64,000 bases of DNA from Planctomycetota bacterium. Its GTDB lineage: Bacteria; Planctomycetota; Phycisphaerae; Phycisphaerales; UBA5793. The stretch is taken from NCBI GenBank assembly GCA_963205185.1, contig CAUJHZ010000006.1, positions 62,001 to 126,000 of the forward strand, given 5' to 3'. The translations under genes were made by a program, and so were the position numbers. Of the stretch, positions 16,904 to 27,290 are shown piece after piece (position 1 is the stretch's first letter; every line of letters starts with the position of its first letter). The notes below the pieces were generated by a model. The model was given only the letters and a program-made list of their open reading frames with translations, did not search any database and was not told the origin of the DNA.

Positions 16904-17548
16904 TCACCCCTGACCCTTCTTCCAGTCGGCCAGGAACTTCTCCAGGCCGACGTCGGTGAGCGGGTGGCTCATCATCTGCTTGATCACGCTGAAAGGAACG
17001 GTGGCGACATCGGCGCCGGCTTTGGCGACATCCACGAGATGCTTGCTGTGCCGGATCGACGCGGCGAGAATGCGCGTGTCGTAGCCGTAGTTGTCGTAAA
17101 TGGTGCGGATTTCGCTGATGAGCTGCACCCCGTCGCCGGCGATGTCATCGATGCGCCCGAGGAACGGGCTGACCAGAAACGCCCCCGCCTTGGCCACGAG
17201 CATCGCCTGCAGTGACTGGAAGCACAGGGTCATGTTCACCCGCACGCCGCGGTCACTGAGCGTCTTACAGGCCTTGAGGCCTTCGACGATGCACGGCAAC
17301 TTGATGACGATATTGTCGGCGATCTTCGTGAGCGCGTTCGCTTCGCGGATCATGCCGTCGTGATCGACGCTGACGACCTCGGCCGAAACCGGACCCGACA
17401 CGATCTCGCAGATCTCTCCAAGGCGCTTGTGGAAATCGACTTTTTCCTTGGCGACCAGAGACGGGTTGGTGGTGACGCCGTCGAGCACGCCCATGTCGTT
17501 GGCCTGGCGGATCTCGTCGAGGTTGGCGGTGTCAATGAATATGTCCAT
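16904..17548 (-). CDS. fsa: transaldolase / fructose-6-phosphate aldolase family (short form)
   Basis: The 214-residue product is the length of the short TalC/FSA transaldolase group. The N terminus MDIFIDTANLDEIRQ and the segment GVTTNPSLVAKE are characteristic. IVIKLPCIVEG holds the Schiff-base lysine, and ILAASIRHSKH is the usual late strand. It transfers dihydroxyacetone units or cleaves fructose 6-phosphate; the two activities cannot be separated by sight. AAGGATGAA lies before the ATG. A HAD phosphatase gene lies 95 bases upstream. Confidence 0.9.
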   Translation of the reverse strand: MDIFIDTANLDEIRQANDMGVLDGVTTNPSLVAKEKVDFHKRLGEICEIVSGPVSAEVVSVDHDGMIREANALTKIADNIVIKLPCIVEGLKACKTLSDRGVRVNMTLCFQSLQAMLVAKAGAFLVSPFLGRIDDIAGDGVQLISEIRTIYDNYGYDTRILAASIRHSKHLVDVAKAGADVATVPFSVIKQMMSHPLTDVGLEKFLADWKKGQG

Positions 17549-17643
17549 ATCGCTTCATCCTTCCCGATGGTTTGTCGCGTGCATGTCCCTCACTCAAAGC
17601 GTAGGCTTGCTGGGACGCCAGAAAGCCCGGCGATCGCCGGTGC

Positions 17644-18528
17644 TCACCACGCACCCGCGAGGATCTGCTCGATGGCGTGCGCGACGCCGTCCTGTTCCTG
17701 GTGGAGCGTGACTCGGTCGGCGACCTGCTTGATCGGGTCGATGGCATTGCCCATGGCGATGCCGAGGCCCGCGTGACGGATCATCGCCACGTCATTGATC
17801 TCATCGCCGATCGCCGCGACCTGCGCCGGCGTGAGCCCGCGGTCCGCCGCCAGGGCCGCGATCGCCGCCCACTTGTTCGTCTCGGCGTTGAAAATCTCCA
17901 TGAGGTGGATGGCGTCGTCGTGCAGGTGCCGGCCGTTGCCATCGGCGGAGATGACGGGAAAGTGATGCACGAAAGTGCGCTGAGCAAAGTCCTGCACCAC
18001 GCGGGCGCCCAGCTTCTTCATCTCGCGCGCCGTGGTCACGATTCCCAGCCGCACGGTCTCATCCGGATGCGGGTCATCCTCGAACCGCTCGGCCCGCGTG
18101 ACAATCACCGGCACCTGGCGGAACCACCACTCGCTGGCGGCGTCCACCTTGCCGTTGCCCAGCAGCACGTAGTCCACGCCGGTGCTCGATCGGTCCTTGA
18201 GCAGCAGGACGTAGTGCCCCGTGGCGTCGTTGAGAATCAGCGAGAGATCGCGAACCAGATCGGCCGGCATGGCGCTGCGGTGCACCGTCTTGCGCGAAGG
18301 CAGCTGAACCGTCATGGCCCCACCCGCGACCACCGCGGCGCCCGCCAGGTCGAGTTGCTCGATCACGTGGCAGCACTCGGCCAGTCCGCGACCCGTACAG
18401 ACCACGACTTCGATCCCCGCCTCGACCGCCCTGGCGACGGCGTCGCGATTGGCGTTGCTCAAGGCGCCGCCGGGGTCGAGCAGCGTCCCATCGAGGTCGA
18501 TCGCGAGCAGTCCGTAGGCAGCAGCCAT
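17644..18528 (-). CDS. Cof-type HAD superfamily phosphatase
   Basis: The 294-residue product has the HAD motif I AIDLDGTLLD at residues 8-17 with the nucleophile and acid aspartates. Motif II is VVCTGR, and motif IV is AIGDEINDVAMI near residue 242. The large type IIB cap and overall size match Cof/YidA sugar-phosphate phosphatases. The exact substrate is unknown. It lies upstream of the transaldolase gene on the same strand, which fits sugar-phosphate metabolism. Confidence 0.87.
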   Translation of the reverse strand: MAAAYGLLAIDLDGTLLDPGGALSNANRDAVARAVEAGIEVVVCTGRGLAECCHVIEQLDLAGAAVVAGGAMTVQLPSRKTVHRSAMPADLVRDLSLILNDATGHYVLLLKDRSSTGVDYVLLGNGKVDAASEWWFRQVPVIVTRAERFEDDPHPDETVRLGIVTTAREMKKLGARVVQDFAQRTFVHHFPVISADGNGRHLHDDAIHLMEIFNAETNKWAAIAALAADRGLTPAQVAAIGDEINDVAMIRHAGLGIAMGNAIDPIKQVADRVTLHQEQDGVAHAIEQILAGAW

Positions 18529-18631
18529 GAGCAGATGATTCTAACCGCCCCGCCAAGTGTCGCGAATGGCCAGAGCTGCGGCAACATTCACGGCTTGTCG
18601 GGTGTCTCGTCGATACGAAGTGGAACTCGCG

Positions 18632-19414
18632 ATGACGAAGGCAAGTGCGTGCCAGGCCGGTCTGAGACGTCTGGACGCTGGCTGGCTGTATCTGCTGGCC
18701 GGCGCGGCTCTTGTCTCGTCGATGGTGCTCATCGGTCCGGCGGACGATCTCGCTCAGCTCCGCCACCGCCGCGACCGTCTGGCGGGACTCGAATCCGACG
18801 CGATCAGCCGGCTGCAGGCGTATGAGACATTTCTCGAAGCGCTGGACGACGCCGACCCCATGCTCGTGCGCCGCCTCGCCGCCGCCCAACTCAACCTCAT
18901 ACCGGAAAACGTCAAGCCCATCGGCCTGATCGGCGTCGAACTGGATGCCCACGTGGACGACTGGATCCTCGAGGCGCTGCCGCCCCCGACGGTCGTCGAT
19001 CCGCCGCAGGTGAAGGACTCCTGGCTGCGCCGCCTGGCCACCGGCCCGACGCGGCTGTGGACGATGCTCGCCGGCATGCTGCTCATCTTTATTGGCCTGC
19101 TGCCCCAGGCGGACCGCGCCGCTGCAACTGACCCACGCGACGAATTGGCGGACGCTCTGGTCTCGGACGCGATGGCGACCGAGTCGCGGGCCGACTCGGA
19201 AGAGTCTGATGAACTCGATGAAGGCTGGGAGGCCGAAGAAGAGCGCAACGAGGAGGAGTTCGAAGACCCGGATGATTCGCCGCCCCTGCCCCGGCGGTTG
19301 ATCGCCTCGGAGGATGGCGAACTCATCAGCGCCGATGATGAAGAAGATGAGGATGATGACCACGCGTCGCCGCGCGTGCAGGTCGTCTCAGTCTCCGCGT
19401 CGTCAGCGAGATAG
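18632..19414 (+). CDS. hypothetical membrane protein with acidic tail
   Basis: Not recognised. The product (about 260 residues) has a membrane helix near residues 17-32 (WLYLLAGAALVSSMVLI). A predicted coiled-coil stretch (LRHRRDRLAGLESDAISRLQAYETFLEAL) follows, then a second membrane helix near residues 150-166 (LWTMLAGMLLIFIGLLP). The C-terminal hundred residues are extremely acidic. The helix plus coiled coil recalls FtsB/FtsL-type septum proteins, but no motif confirms that. The start is uncertain; frames from 18557 are open. Confidence 0.65.
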   Translation: MTKASACQAGLRRLDAGWLYLLAGAALVSSMVLIGPADDLAQLRHRRDRLAGLESDAISRLQAYETFLEALDDADPMLVRRLAAAQLNLIPENVKPIGLIGVELDAHVDDWILEALPPPTVVDPPQVKDSWLRRLATGPTRLWTMLAGMLLIFIGLLPQADRAAATDPRDELADALVSDAMATESRADSEESDELDEGWEAEEERNEEEFEDPDDSPPLPRRLIASEDGELISADDEEDEDDDHASPRVQVVSVSASSAR

Positions 19415-19426
19415 TGCCGCAGCAGA

Positions 19427-20716
19427 TCAGACGCTCTTGTTGAAGATGACGGCGGGGCGGAAGGCCCCCTTGAGCACCTTCCTGCTGTCAGCCTTGAGCC
19501 ATGATTCGAGAATCGCGGCGTAGATGCAGCGGAAATCGATGCCGAACTTGAGATCGCCCTGATCGAGATCGGTCAGGGACGGATGCGGCCCGAGCACGCC
19601 AGGCCGAACCATCGGTCCGAGCAGAAACATCGGCGCTGCCGTTCCGTGGTCGGTGCCCTGGGAAGCGTTCTGCTTCACGCGCCGGCCGAATTCACTGAAT
19701 GTCATCGTGAGCACGCGGCCGTCGTTGCCCTGCGCCTTGAGGTCCTTCAGGAACGCGAGCAGCGCCGAGCCGACCTGCGTCATCAGATTGGCGTGGCTGC
19801 CCGCCTGCCCCGCGTGGGTGTCGAAGCCGCTGATGGTAACGTAGTAAACGCGCGTGGGCAGTTCGGCGCGGATCATCGAGCCCACCATCTGCAACTGCTG
19901 GCCCAACTGGTTCCGCGGATACTCGACCAGCGGCCGCACGCGGACCGCATTGCGAATCTGCTCGCTGGCGATCTGGGCGTTCAGCGCGGTTCGGGTGAGG
20001 AACTCAAGTTGCGTGCCCGCTTTCACGCCCTCGACGCGGTCTCCGCCGCGGTTGATTTCCTCGTAGGGCTCGCCGAGCGAGTTGTGCAGGTCTTCGCCGA
20101 TCCAGCGGAACAGATCCGCCGTTTCGAACGACACGGGCTTGTTAAGATCGCCCATCATGGCCTTCGGCGCTTCGCGGCCGATGGCGATCTCCGCGTTTGG
20201 CTCCGGCGTGCCGTTGCAGGTGTTGTCGAAGTAGCGCCCGATCCACCCGTTGCCCGACGGTTGCTGCGGGTTGGCGGTGTGCCAGATGTCCATTGACGTG
20301 AAGTGCGATCGATTGGGGTTCGGATAGCCTACGCCCTGCACCGTAGCGAGCAGGCCGTCGTCGTGCAGTTCCTTGAGCCCGGTGAGGTTCGGGTGAAGCC
20401 CGATGCCATCGGCGCCGCCGCCAAAGCGCAACACGTTGTTGGCCGGGATGCCCAGTTGGGGCCTCGCGCGGTAGTACTGGTCATCGCCGAAGGGCACAAC
20501 GGTGTTGAGCCCGTCGTTGCCGCCGCCGAGTTGCACGACGACCAGGATGCGGTCCTGCGGCTTGCCTGCGATCGAACTCGTTTGAAGGAGATCAAACGGG
20601 TCGGTGAGGCCGAATGCCGACGACTGGATGAAGTACGGGACCGTCGCCGCGGCCGAGACCATCGTCAGGCCCTTCTGGAGGAAGATGCGGCGCGTGTAGG
20701 CGTGTTCATTGCACAT
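19427..20716 (-). CDS. DUF1501 family protein
   Basis: The 429-residue product has an N-terminal signal of Tat-like form (TRRIFLQKGLTMVSAAATV). The DUF1501 core includes ILVVVQLGGGNDGLNTVVP and FGRRVKQNASQGTDHGTAAPMF. DUF1501 proteins are abundant in planctomycetes and belong to a sulfatase/alkaline-phosphatase-like superfamily; their role is unproven. The gene lies 12 bases after the DUF1800 gene, so both are likely in one operon, as is common for this pair. Confidence 0.93.
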   Translation of the reverse strand: MCNEHAYTRRIFLQKGLTMVSAAATVPYFIQSSAFGLTDPFDLLQTSSIAGKPQDRILVVVQLGGGNDGLNTVVPFGDDQYYRARPQLGIPANNVLRFGGGADGIGLHPNLTGLKELHDDGLLATVQGVGYPNPNRSHFTSMDIWHTANPQQPSGNGWIGRYFDNTCNGTPEPNAEIAIGREAPKAMMGDLNKPVSFETADLFRWIGEDLHNSLGEPYEEINRGGDRVEGVKAGTQLEFLTRTALNAQIASEQIRNAVRVRPLVEYPRNQLGQQLQMVGSMIRAELPTRVYYVTISGFDTHAGQAGSHANLMTQVGSALLAFLKDLKAQGNDGRVLTMTFSEFGRRVKQNASQGTDHGTAAPMFLLGPMVRPGVLGPHPSLTDLDQGDLKFGIDFRCIYAAILESWLKADSRKVLKGAFRPAVIFNKSV

Positions 20717-20728
20717 GGCATTCGTTCC

Positions 20729-22228
20729 TCAGCAGAGTTGGTACTCCGGCATCGCCGTGATCAGGCAGAGCATGCCGATGATCAGTTCGTTGTTCACGCG
20801 CCCGCCGTTGGAATCCGCAAACTCCAGCAGCGTGGCGCGTCGGGCTTCGAGCGGTTTGGCGCCCAGGCACGACTTGAGCAGAAAGTCCACGGCTTCGGTC
20901 TGCGCATACTCGCCGTCGCTGCCTTTGGTCAGGTGCGCGAGCAGGTGCATGGCGTCAAACTTCGATCGCGTGGATGAGCCGCGGAACCCGCTGGGCAGGC
21001 GGCCGGTAAGCAGGTGCGTGAGCAGATTCTGGCGCACGAACAGCGTGGACGTGTTGATCCACGAGCGCCCGCCGACCCAGCCCTTGACCGAAGGCGGAAA
21101 AAAGACGTCCTGGCCCATCAGTTCCAGCGCATCGACGAGGATGTTCAGATCAAGAATCGGCGTTTTGAGCGAGCGCACCGCCTCGACCACCAGCTGCACC
21201 GGCGACTTGATTTCCGCCGCAATGTTCGCCTCGTCGTAGAAGTGCTCGCTGCGAAAGAGCGTGCCCAGAACCGGCGCCAGGTCATACTTGTTCGATCGCA
21301 TCTCCCTGGCGAGATTCAGGATGAATGTCTTGACCGCCGGCTCAACGGGACCGGGCAGATCATTGACGAAGAAGCGATACAGCTTCAGTGCGATGAACTC
21401 GCTGCATTGCGTCCTGCCGAGGATCAGGCGAACGAAGTCATCGCCGTTGTACGTACCGCGCTTGCCGAAGATGACCTTCTGTCCGTCGTCGTGGAAGTCT
21501 TCCCGGAAGAGGAACTCGTTGCCTTCGAACGAATAGCCGGTGAGGGCTCGCGCGCCTTCCTTGATGTCGTTCTCGGTGTAACCGTTGCCCTCGCCGAGCG
21601 TAAAAAGCTCCATGAGTTCACGCGCCAGATTCTCGTTGGGCTGGCGCTTGTGCGACTCGTTGTTGTCGAGGAAGGCGAGCATCGCCGGGTCGCGGATGAT
21701 CTGGAAGCACAATTCGGCAAAGTTGCCCACGGCGTACTTGCGGAACATCTGGTTCTGCAGGAACATGTGGTAACTGTTCTCGATCGTGCGGTATCCGGTC
21801 GCAAAGTGGCCGTGCAGGAAGAGCGTCATCTTCTCTTCGAGCGGGCGCGGCGTCTCGATCATGCGCTTGAGCCACCACTGCTGCATGGCCCGGACCTGCT
21901 GGCGATCCTGGCGCTGCCGCTCCTGGCGCAGGCGGCGGAGCCGCTCGAGCGTAACTTCATCCTGCGCTTCCTGCGCCTTGCGATAGGCGAGGCGCTCTTC
22001 GGGCGAGGGCGGCGTCATGATGTCGCCGCGGAAGTCGTCGGGCTTGATGGCTTCGGTGGGAATCTCGCGGTACTTGATGAGGTAATCAACGCTGCGATCG
22101 AGCCCCCACTCGACGAGCAGGCGGACCTGGTCGGGCGTGCCGCCGAAGCCGGCTCGGCGGAGCAGGTGGTTCGCCTCCCAGTGGCCGAAGGCGTCAGGTC
22201 GCAGCGGCTTGAGCGTGGCAGTGGGCAT
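20729..22228 (-). CDS. DUF1800 family protein
   Basis: The 499-residue product shows the family hallmarks: HLLRRAGFGGTPDQVR at the N terminus, MTLFLHGHFATG, NENLARELMELFTLGEGNGYTENDI in the middle, and LELMGQDVFFPPSVKGW later. No function has been assigned to DUF1800. It is normally paired with a DUF1501 gene, as here. No signal peptide is evident; the partner carries one. Confidence 0.93.
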   Translation of the reverse strand: MPTATLKPLRPDAFGHWEANHLLRRAGFGGTPDQVRLLVEWGLDRSVDYLIKYREIPTEAIKPDDFRGDIMTPPSPEERLAYRKAQEAQDEVTLERLRRLRQERQRQDRQQVRAMQQWWLKRMIETPRPLEEKMTLFLHGHFATGYRTIENSYHMFLQNQMFRKYAVGNFAELCFQIIRDPAMLAFLDNNESHKRQPNENLARELMELFTLGEGNGYTENDIKEGARALTGYSFEGNEFLFREDFHDDGQKVIFGKRGTYNGDDFVRLILGRTQCSEFIALKLYRFFVNDLPGPVEPAVKTFILNLAREMRSNKYDLAPVLGTLFRSEHFYDEANIAAEIKSPVQLVVEAVRSLKTPILDLNILVDALELMGQDVFFPPSVKGWVGGRSWINTSTLFVRQNLLTHLLTGRLPSGFRGSSTRSKFDAMHLLAHLTKGSDGEYAQTEAVDFLLKSCLGAKPLEARRATLLEFADSNGGRVNNELIIGMLCLITAMPEYQLC

Positions 22229-22488
22229 GGCGTCACCTCATCGGCAGACCGGTCGGGAATCGACACCCGCACAACGCCCCCGGCGATGGCGGTATTGCCG
22301 GCGCATCCAGCCTCGGGTCTGCCCCGCTCATTTATTGGCTGGCCGTGCTTGAATATACCGGCAAACGGGCGGCTGCGGCGTGAAAACTCGCCCGAGAAAA
22401 GACGCCAGGTACTTTTTCCTCGGATTGACCCGACCCTCCGGCGCGACCATCATCGTGGGCTGGCGCGCACAAGGGGTTGGATGATCTG

Positions 22489-23460
22489 ATGGCACAGGCA
22501 GCTGCATACGTCGTCGGCGTCGATCTGGGCGGCACGTACACCCAGGTCGGAGTCGTCGATGCCAAAAACCGCGTCGTTGGCCAGGCGCGGCCAAAAACGC
22601 GCGCCGACGAGGGAGTCGAGACGGTCATCGAACGCCTTTGCGAGGGCATCGAAGCCGCGTGCGGCGATGCCGGGATCGCGCCGGCCGACCTGGGCGGCAT
22701 CGGCATCGGCGCCCCATCGCCCATCGACGCCGATTGCCGCATCATCATCAACGCCGTGAATCTGCGCTGGACAAACGTTCCGCTGGCCGACCTCGTGTCA
22801 AAGCGACTCCACGGCGTGCCAACGACTCTCGACAACGATGTCAATGTCGCCGTCTGGGGCGAGTACCTCCTGGGCGCCGGGCGCGGCTTTCGCAATGTGC
22901 TCGGGATGTGGATCGGCACCGGCATCGGCGGCGGCCTGGTCATCGAGGGCCGGCTCCACCACGGGTCGTTCGGCACGGCCGGCGAGATCGGCCAGGGCGT
23001 CATTCTGCCCGGCGGCGGGCCGGCGTCGGAGAAACTTGAAGAGCACGCCGCTCGCTCGGCGATGGAGCGCCGGGCTGTTGCCCTGCTTCGCGCCAATGCG
23101 CCGTCCTCCCTGCGCGAAGCAGTGCATGGACGAGTGGATGAAGTGCGCATCAGTCACATCGCTCAAGCCGTCGAGGCAGGCGACGCACTGGCCTCGCGCA
23201 TCGCAGGGCATTCGGCGCGGATGGTCGGCGTCGCCGCCGCCAACTCCGCTACGCTGCTCAGTCTCGATTGCATCGTCCTCGGCGGCGGGGGAGTGGAGGC
23301 GCTCGGGCAGTGGTACGTCGACGAGGTGCGTCGCGTCTTCGATGAGGCCGTCTTCCCCGATACGCTGCGCCAGTGCGCCATCGTGCAGACGCAGCTGCGC
23401 GAGAACGCCGGCCTGCTCGGCGCAGCACTGCTGGCGCGGCAGCGTCTGTGCTCCCCATGA
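22489..23460 (+). CDS. ROK family sugar kinase (glucokinase-like)
   Basis: Phosphorylates a hexose, probably glucose. VVGVDLGGTYTQVGVV at the N terminus is the phosphate-binding motif, TTLDNDVNVAVWGE holds the catalytic aspartate, and WIGTGIGGGLVIEG and GTAGEIGQ follow as in ROK kinases. The usual zinc motif CxCGxxGCxE is absent; after GEIGQ the segment is GVILPGGGPASEKLEE. The ATG at 22489 is preferred to a TTG at 22477. Its stop overlaps the debranching-enzyme start (ATGA), which fits use of glucose released from glycogen. Confidence 0.85.
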   Translation: MAQAAAYVVGVDLGGTYTQVGVVDAKNRVVGQARPKTRADEGVETVIERLCEGIEAACGDAGIAPADLGGIGIGAPSPIDADCRIIINAVNLRWTNVPLADLVSKRLHGVPTTLDNDVNVAVWGEYLLGAGRGFRNVLGMWIGTGIGGGLVIEGRLHHGSFGTAGEIGQGVILPGGGPASEKLEEHAARSAMERRAVALLRANAPSSLREAVHGRVDEVRISHIAQAVEAGDALASRIAGHSARMVGVAAANSATLLSLDCIVLGGGGVEALGQWYVDEVRRVFDEAVFPDTLRQCAIVQTQLRENAGLLGAALLARQRLCSP

Positions 23461-25517
23461 ATGTCGAGCACGGTCCATCTTCCTTCGATCGCACTCATCT
23501 CATCCGCTTTCGCGGCGAGGGAGATGTGCGGCGCTTCATCGAGACGGAGTGGCTGATTACCGACGGCCTGGGCGGCTTTGCCATGGGAACGGCGCTCGGC
23601 CTCAACACGCGCCGCTATCACGGCTGGCTCATCAGCGCCCGCAAGCCGCCCGTCGGCCGGATCATGCTGCTCAACAACGTCCTCGAGCGGCTGACGCTTG
23701 CCGCGCCCGACGGCCGGGAAGAGACGGTGGAGCTGAGCAACTTCGAATTTGCGCCGCACCACATTGCGCCGCGCGGTTATCGACTCCTCCAGCAGTTCGA
23801 GCGCGGCGTAAACGCCTGCCGCTGGGTCTACCGCACTGGCCAGTTCACCTTCGAGCGCATCCTCAGCCTGCGCTGGCGCGTCGGCGGCGCGGATGTGACC
23901 TACCGGATATCCGGCCCGGCCGGCTCGACCATGCGGCTCGCGCTGCTGCCGCTCGTGCGCTGCCATGATTTCCACCATCTCATCCGCTGCGACGGGCGGC
24001 GATTTCTCGTACGCGGCACGCGCGAGGGCATCGCCGCCGCCGCACCGGATGGGCAAGACGTCCATCTGTCTACGTCTGACGGCCAGTTTCATGCGCAGTC
24101 CGACTGGTGGTTCAATTTCCACTACCAGCAAGATGCCCAGCGCGGCCTCGATCACATCGAAGACCTCTTCACGCCCGGCGAATTCCGTCACGAGTGCTCG
24201 ATCGACGGCTCCGGATGCTGTGTTTTTCAGTTGCACGCCGGCGCCGACGGCGATTCGGGGCGCCCTCCCGCTGGACAGGCGGAGGAGCATCGTCGCGCCC
24301 ATCTCGCGCGGCACCGCACATCGGTCCAGGCGAAGTCGCCGTCGCTGGCGGCGCGGCTTGATCTGCTCGCCGCGGCCGATGACTTCGTCGTGCCGCGCCG
24401 GGTCGACGAGGAGTCGCTGATGACGATCCTCGCGGGTTATCCGTGGTTCGGCGACTGGGGGCGCGACACGATGATCGCCCTGCGCGGCCTGCTGCTGGTC
24501 ACCGCCCGGTTCGACGAGGCTCGCGCGACCCTCCGCGCCTTTGCCGCGCATCGCCGCCACGGCCTGATTCCAAATCTTTTTGATGACTACGGCGAGGCGG
24601 CACACCACAACACCGCCGACGCCAGTCTTTGGTTCATCGACGCCGCGTGCAAGTACCGCGCCATGTCCGAAGACACGGCCGGATTTGACCGCGATCTGCG
24701 CGAAGCCTGCCTGGACATCATCGATTGCTATCGCCGCGGCACTGATTTTGGCATCCGCATGGACGAGCGAGATGGGCTGATCGCCGCCGGCGACGCTTCG
24801 ACGCAACTCACCTGGATGGACGCCAAGCGCGATGGCGTCGTCTTCACGCCGCGCTTTGGCAAGGCCGTCGAGATCAACGCGCTGTGGTACAGCGCCCTGC
24901 GAAGCATGGCTGAGGCGGCGCCGCAACGCGCTGCTGAACTCAACGCGATTGCCGATCGCGTGCGCGAGCACTTTGCCGCGCTCTTCTGGTGCGAAGAAAC
25001 GAACTGCCTGGCCGATGTGCTCGTGCCCGATGGGGACGGCTGGGTGCAGGACCGTTGCGTGCGGCCCAATCAGATCATCGCGTGCTCGCTGCCCCACAGT
25101 CCGCTGGACATCGAGCGCCGCCGGCGGGTCATCGCGGTTGTCGAAGAGCACCTGCTCACGCCGGTGGGATTGCGCACGCTCAGCCCGCGCGATTCGCGCT
25201 ACATTGGCCGCTTCGAAGGCGGCATGTTCGAGCGCGACCGGGCCTATCACCAGGGCACCGTCTGGCCCTGGCTCATGGGGCCGTTCATCGAGGCGGTGCT
25301 GCGCGCCGAGGAATTCAGCGACGTGGCCCGCCGCCGCGCCAAATCGCTCCTGCAGCCGCTCATTGAGCAGACGATCGTCGGCCGCAGTCTCGGGCAGCTC
25401 GCCGAGGTCTATGACGGCGATTCGACTCCGCAGCGCCAGCGTCTGCCCGGCGGCTGCATGGCCCAGGCATGGTCCATCGCGGCGATTCTCGATGGCCTGG
25501 CGCTGTGCGAGAAGTGA
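23457..25517 (+). CDS. glycogen debranching enzyme (amylo-alpha-1,6-glucosidase type)
   Basis: The 686-residue product releases 1,6-linked branches of glycogen or related glucans. The N-terminal domain has EWLITDGLGGFAMGT and NTRRYHGWLISA, typical of the bacterial/archaeal GDE. The catalytic (alpha/alpha)6 barrel has PWFGDWGRDTMIALRG, HHNTADASLWFID and, late, YHQGTVWPWLMGPFIEA. The ATG at 23457 overlaps the stop of the ROK kinase by four bases, indicating coupled translation. An upstream extension of the frame overlaps the kinase and was rejected. Confidence 0.92.
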   Translation: MNVEHGPSSFDRTHLIRFRGEGDVRRFIETEWLITDGLGGFAMGTALGLNTRRYHGWLISARKPPVGRIMLLNNVLERLTLAAPDGREETVELSNFEFAPHHIAPRGYRLLQQFERGVNACRWVYRTGQFTFERILSLRWRVGGADVTYRISGPAGSTMRLALLPLVRCHDFHHLIRCDGRRFLVRGTREGIAAAAPDGQDVHLSTSDGQFHAQSDWWFNFHYQQDAQRGLDHIEDLFTPGEFRHECSIDGSGCCVFQLHAGADGDSGRPPAGQAEEHRRAHLARHRTSVQAKSPSLAARLDLLAAADDFVVPRRVDEESLMTILAGYPWFGDWGRDTMIALRGLLLVTARFDEARATLRAFAAHRRHGLIPNLFDDYGEAAHHNTADASLWFIDAACKYRAMSEDTAGFDRDLREACLDIIDCYRRGTDFGIRMDERDGLIAAGDASTQLTWMDAKRDGVVFTPRFGKAVEINALWYSALRSMAEAAPQRAAELNAIADRVREHFAALFWCEETNCLADVLVPDGDGWVQDRCVRPNQIIACSLPHSPLDIERRRRVIAVVEEHLLTPVGLRTLSPRDSRYIGRFEGGMFERDRAYHQGTVWPWLMGPFIEAVLRAEEFSDVARRRAKSLLQPLIEQTIVGRSLGQLAEVYDGDSTPQRQRLPGGCMAQAWSIAAILDGLALCEK

Positions 25518-25532
25518 AACGCGCTGGGTTGT

Positions 25533-26573
<1,041 letters not shown>

Positions 26574-26682
26574 CGTGGTCGCATCATATACTTGGGGCAA
26601 GGCCCAGCCGCGTCTCACGCTCCCGCGTGGGTCGGGCCGAAGAATCAGCAATCCGGGCGCCAGTTGCGAGGGTGCATCGCCG

Positions 26683-27081
26683 ATGCGCGAGCCATTCGAG
26701 CCATTCATGACCGACGAACAGACGAACCAGCCGCAAGTGGACCGGCCCCGCGCCGACGAGCCCGCTGGCGGCGACGAGCAGCGCGGAGCCGGCGCCGCCA
26801 CCGCGACGAAGACCCGGCCCGCCAAGCCCAGCCGCAAGGTCGAACACCTGCCGCCCTGGCGGGTGCTGCTGCACAACGACGATGTGAACGACCAGCTGTA
26901 CGTCGTGGAGTCGATCACGAAGATCACGCCGCTGGGACTCAAGGATGCAGCGCGCTGCATGCTCGAAGCCCACATCACCGGCGTGTCGATGCTCCTCGTC
27001 ACCCACCGGGAGCGGGCGGAACTCTACAAAGACCAGTTCCACAGCAAGGGCCTGACGGTCACCATCGAGCCGACGGAGTAA
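26683..27081 (+). CDS. clpS: ClpS adaptor of the Clp protease
   Basis: Delivers N-degron substrates to ClpA/ClpC. The conserved core is at residues about 50-132: WRVLLHNDDVNDQLYVV, then DAARCMLEAHITGVSMLLV and LTVTIEP at the end. HNDD is the hallmark. The first 50 residues are Pro/Ala/Asp-rich and absent from most ClpS proteins. The start could also be the ATG at 26707. It is divergent from the moxR-type gene, so the region 26574-26682 must hold promoters for both. Confidence 0.87.
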   Translation: MREPFEPFMTDEQTNQPQVDRPRADEPAGGDEQRGAGAATATKTRPAKPSRKVEHLPPWRVLLHNDDVNDQLYVVESITKITPLGLKDAARCMLEAHITGVSMLLVTHRERAELYKDQFHSKGLTVTIEPTE

Positions 27082-27290
27082 CGCCGGCGCTTTGCCGCCG
27101 CCGACGATTGCACGCCCACCTTACACTACCCGGCCGCGGCTGTGCGCCTTTCGTTCGGGGTGGTTTCCCTCCCTCGAATCCCCGCTTTTCTCGGACATTT
27201 CAACCGGGATTATGCTACACTTGAAACATCGCCGATCTTAAGCGATGATTCACGGTTCCGAACCTGGTCCCCACTCGAAAGGGCCGGACC

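Noticed and set aside
26574-27002. N-terminal extension of the MoxR-type frame
   Set aside because: It overlaps clpS on the other strand, and the family similarity begins only after the ATG at 26573.
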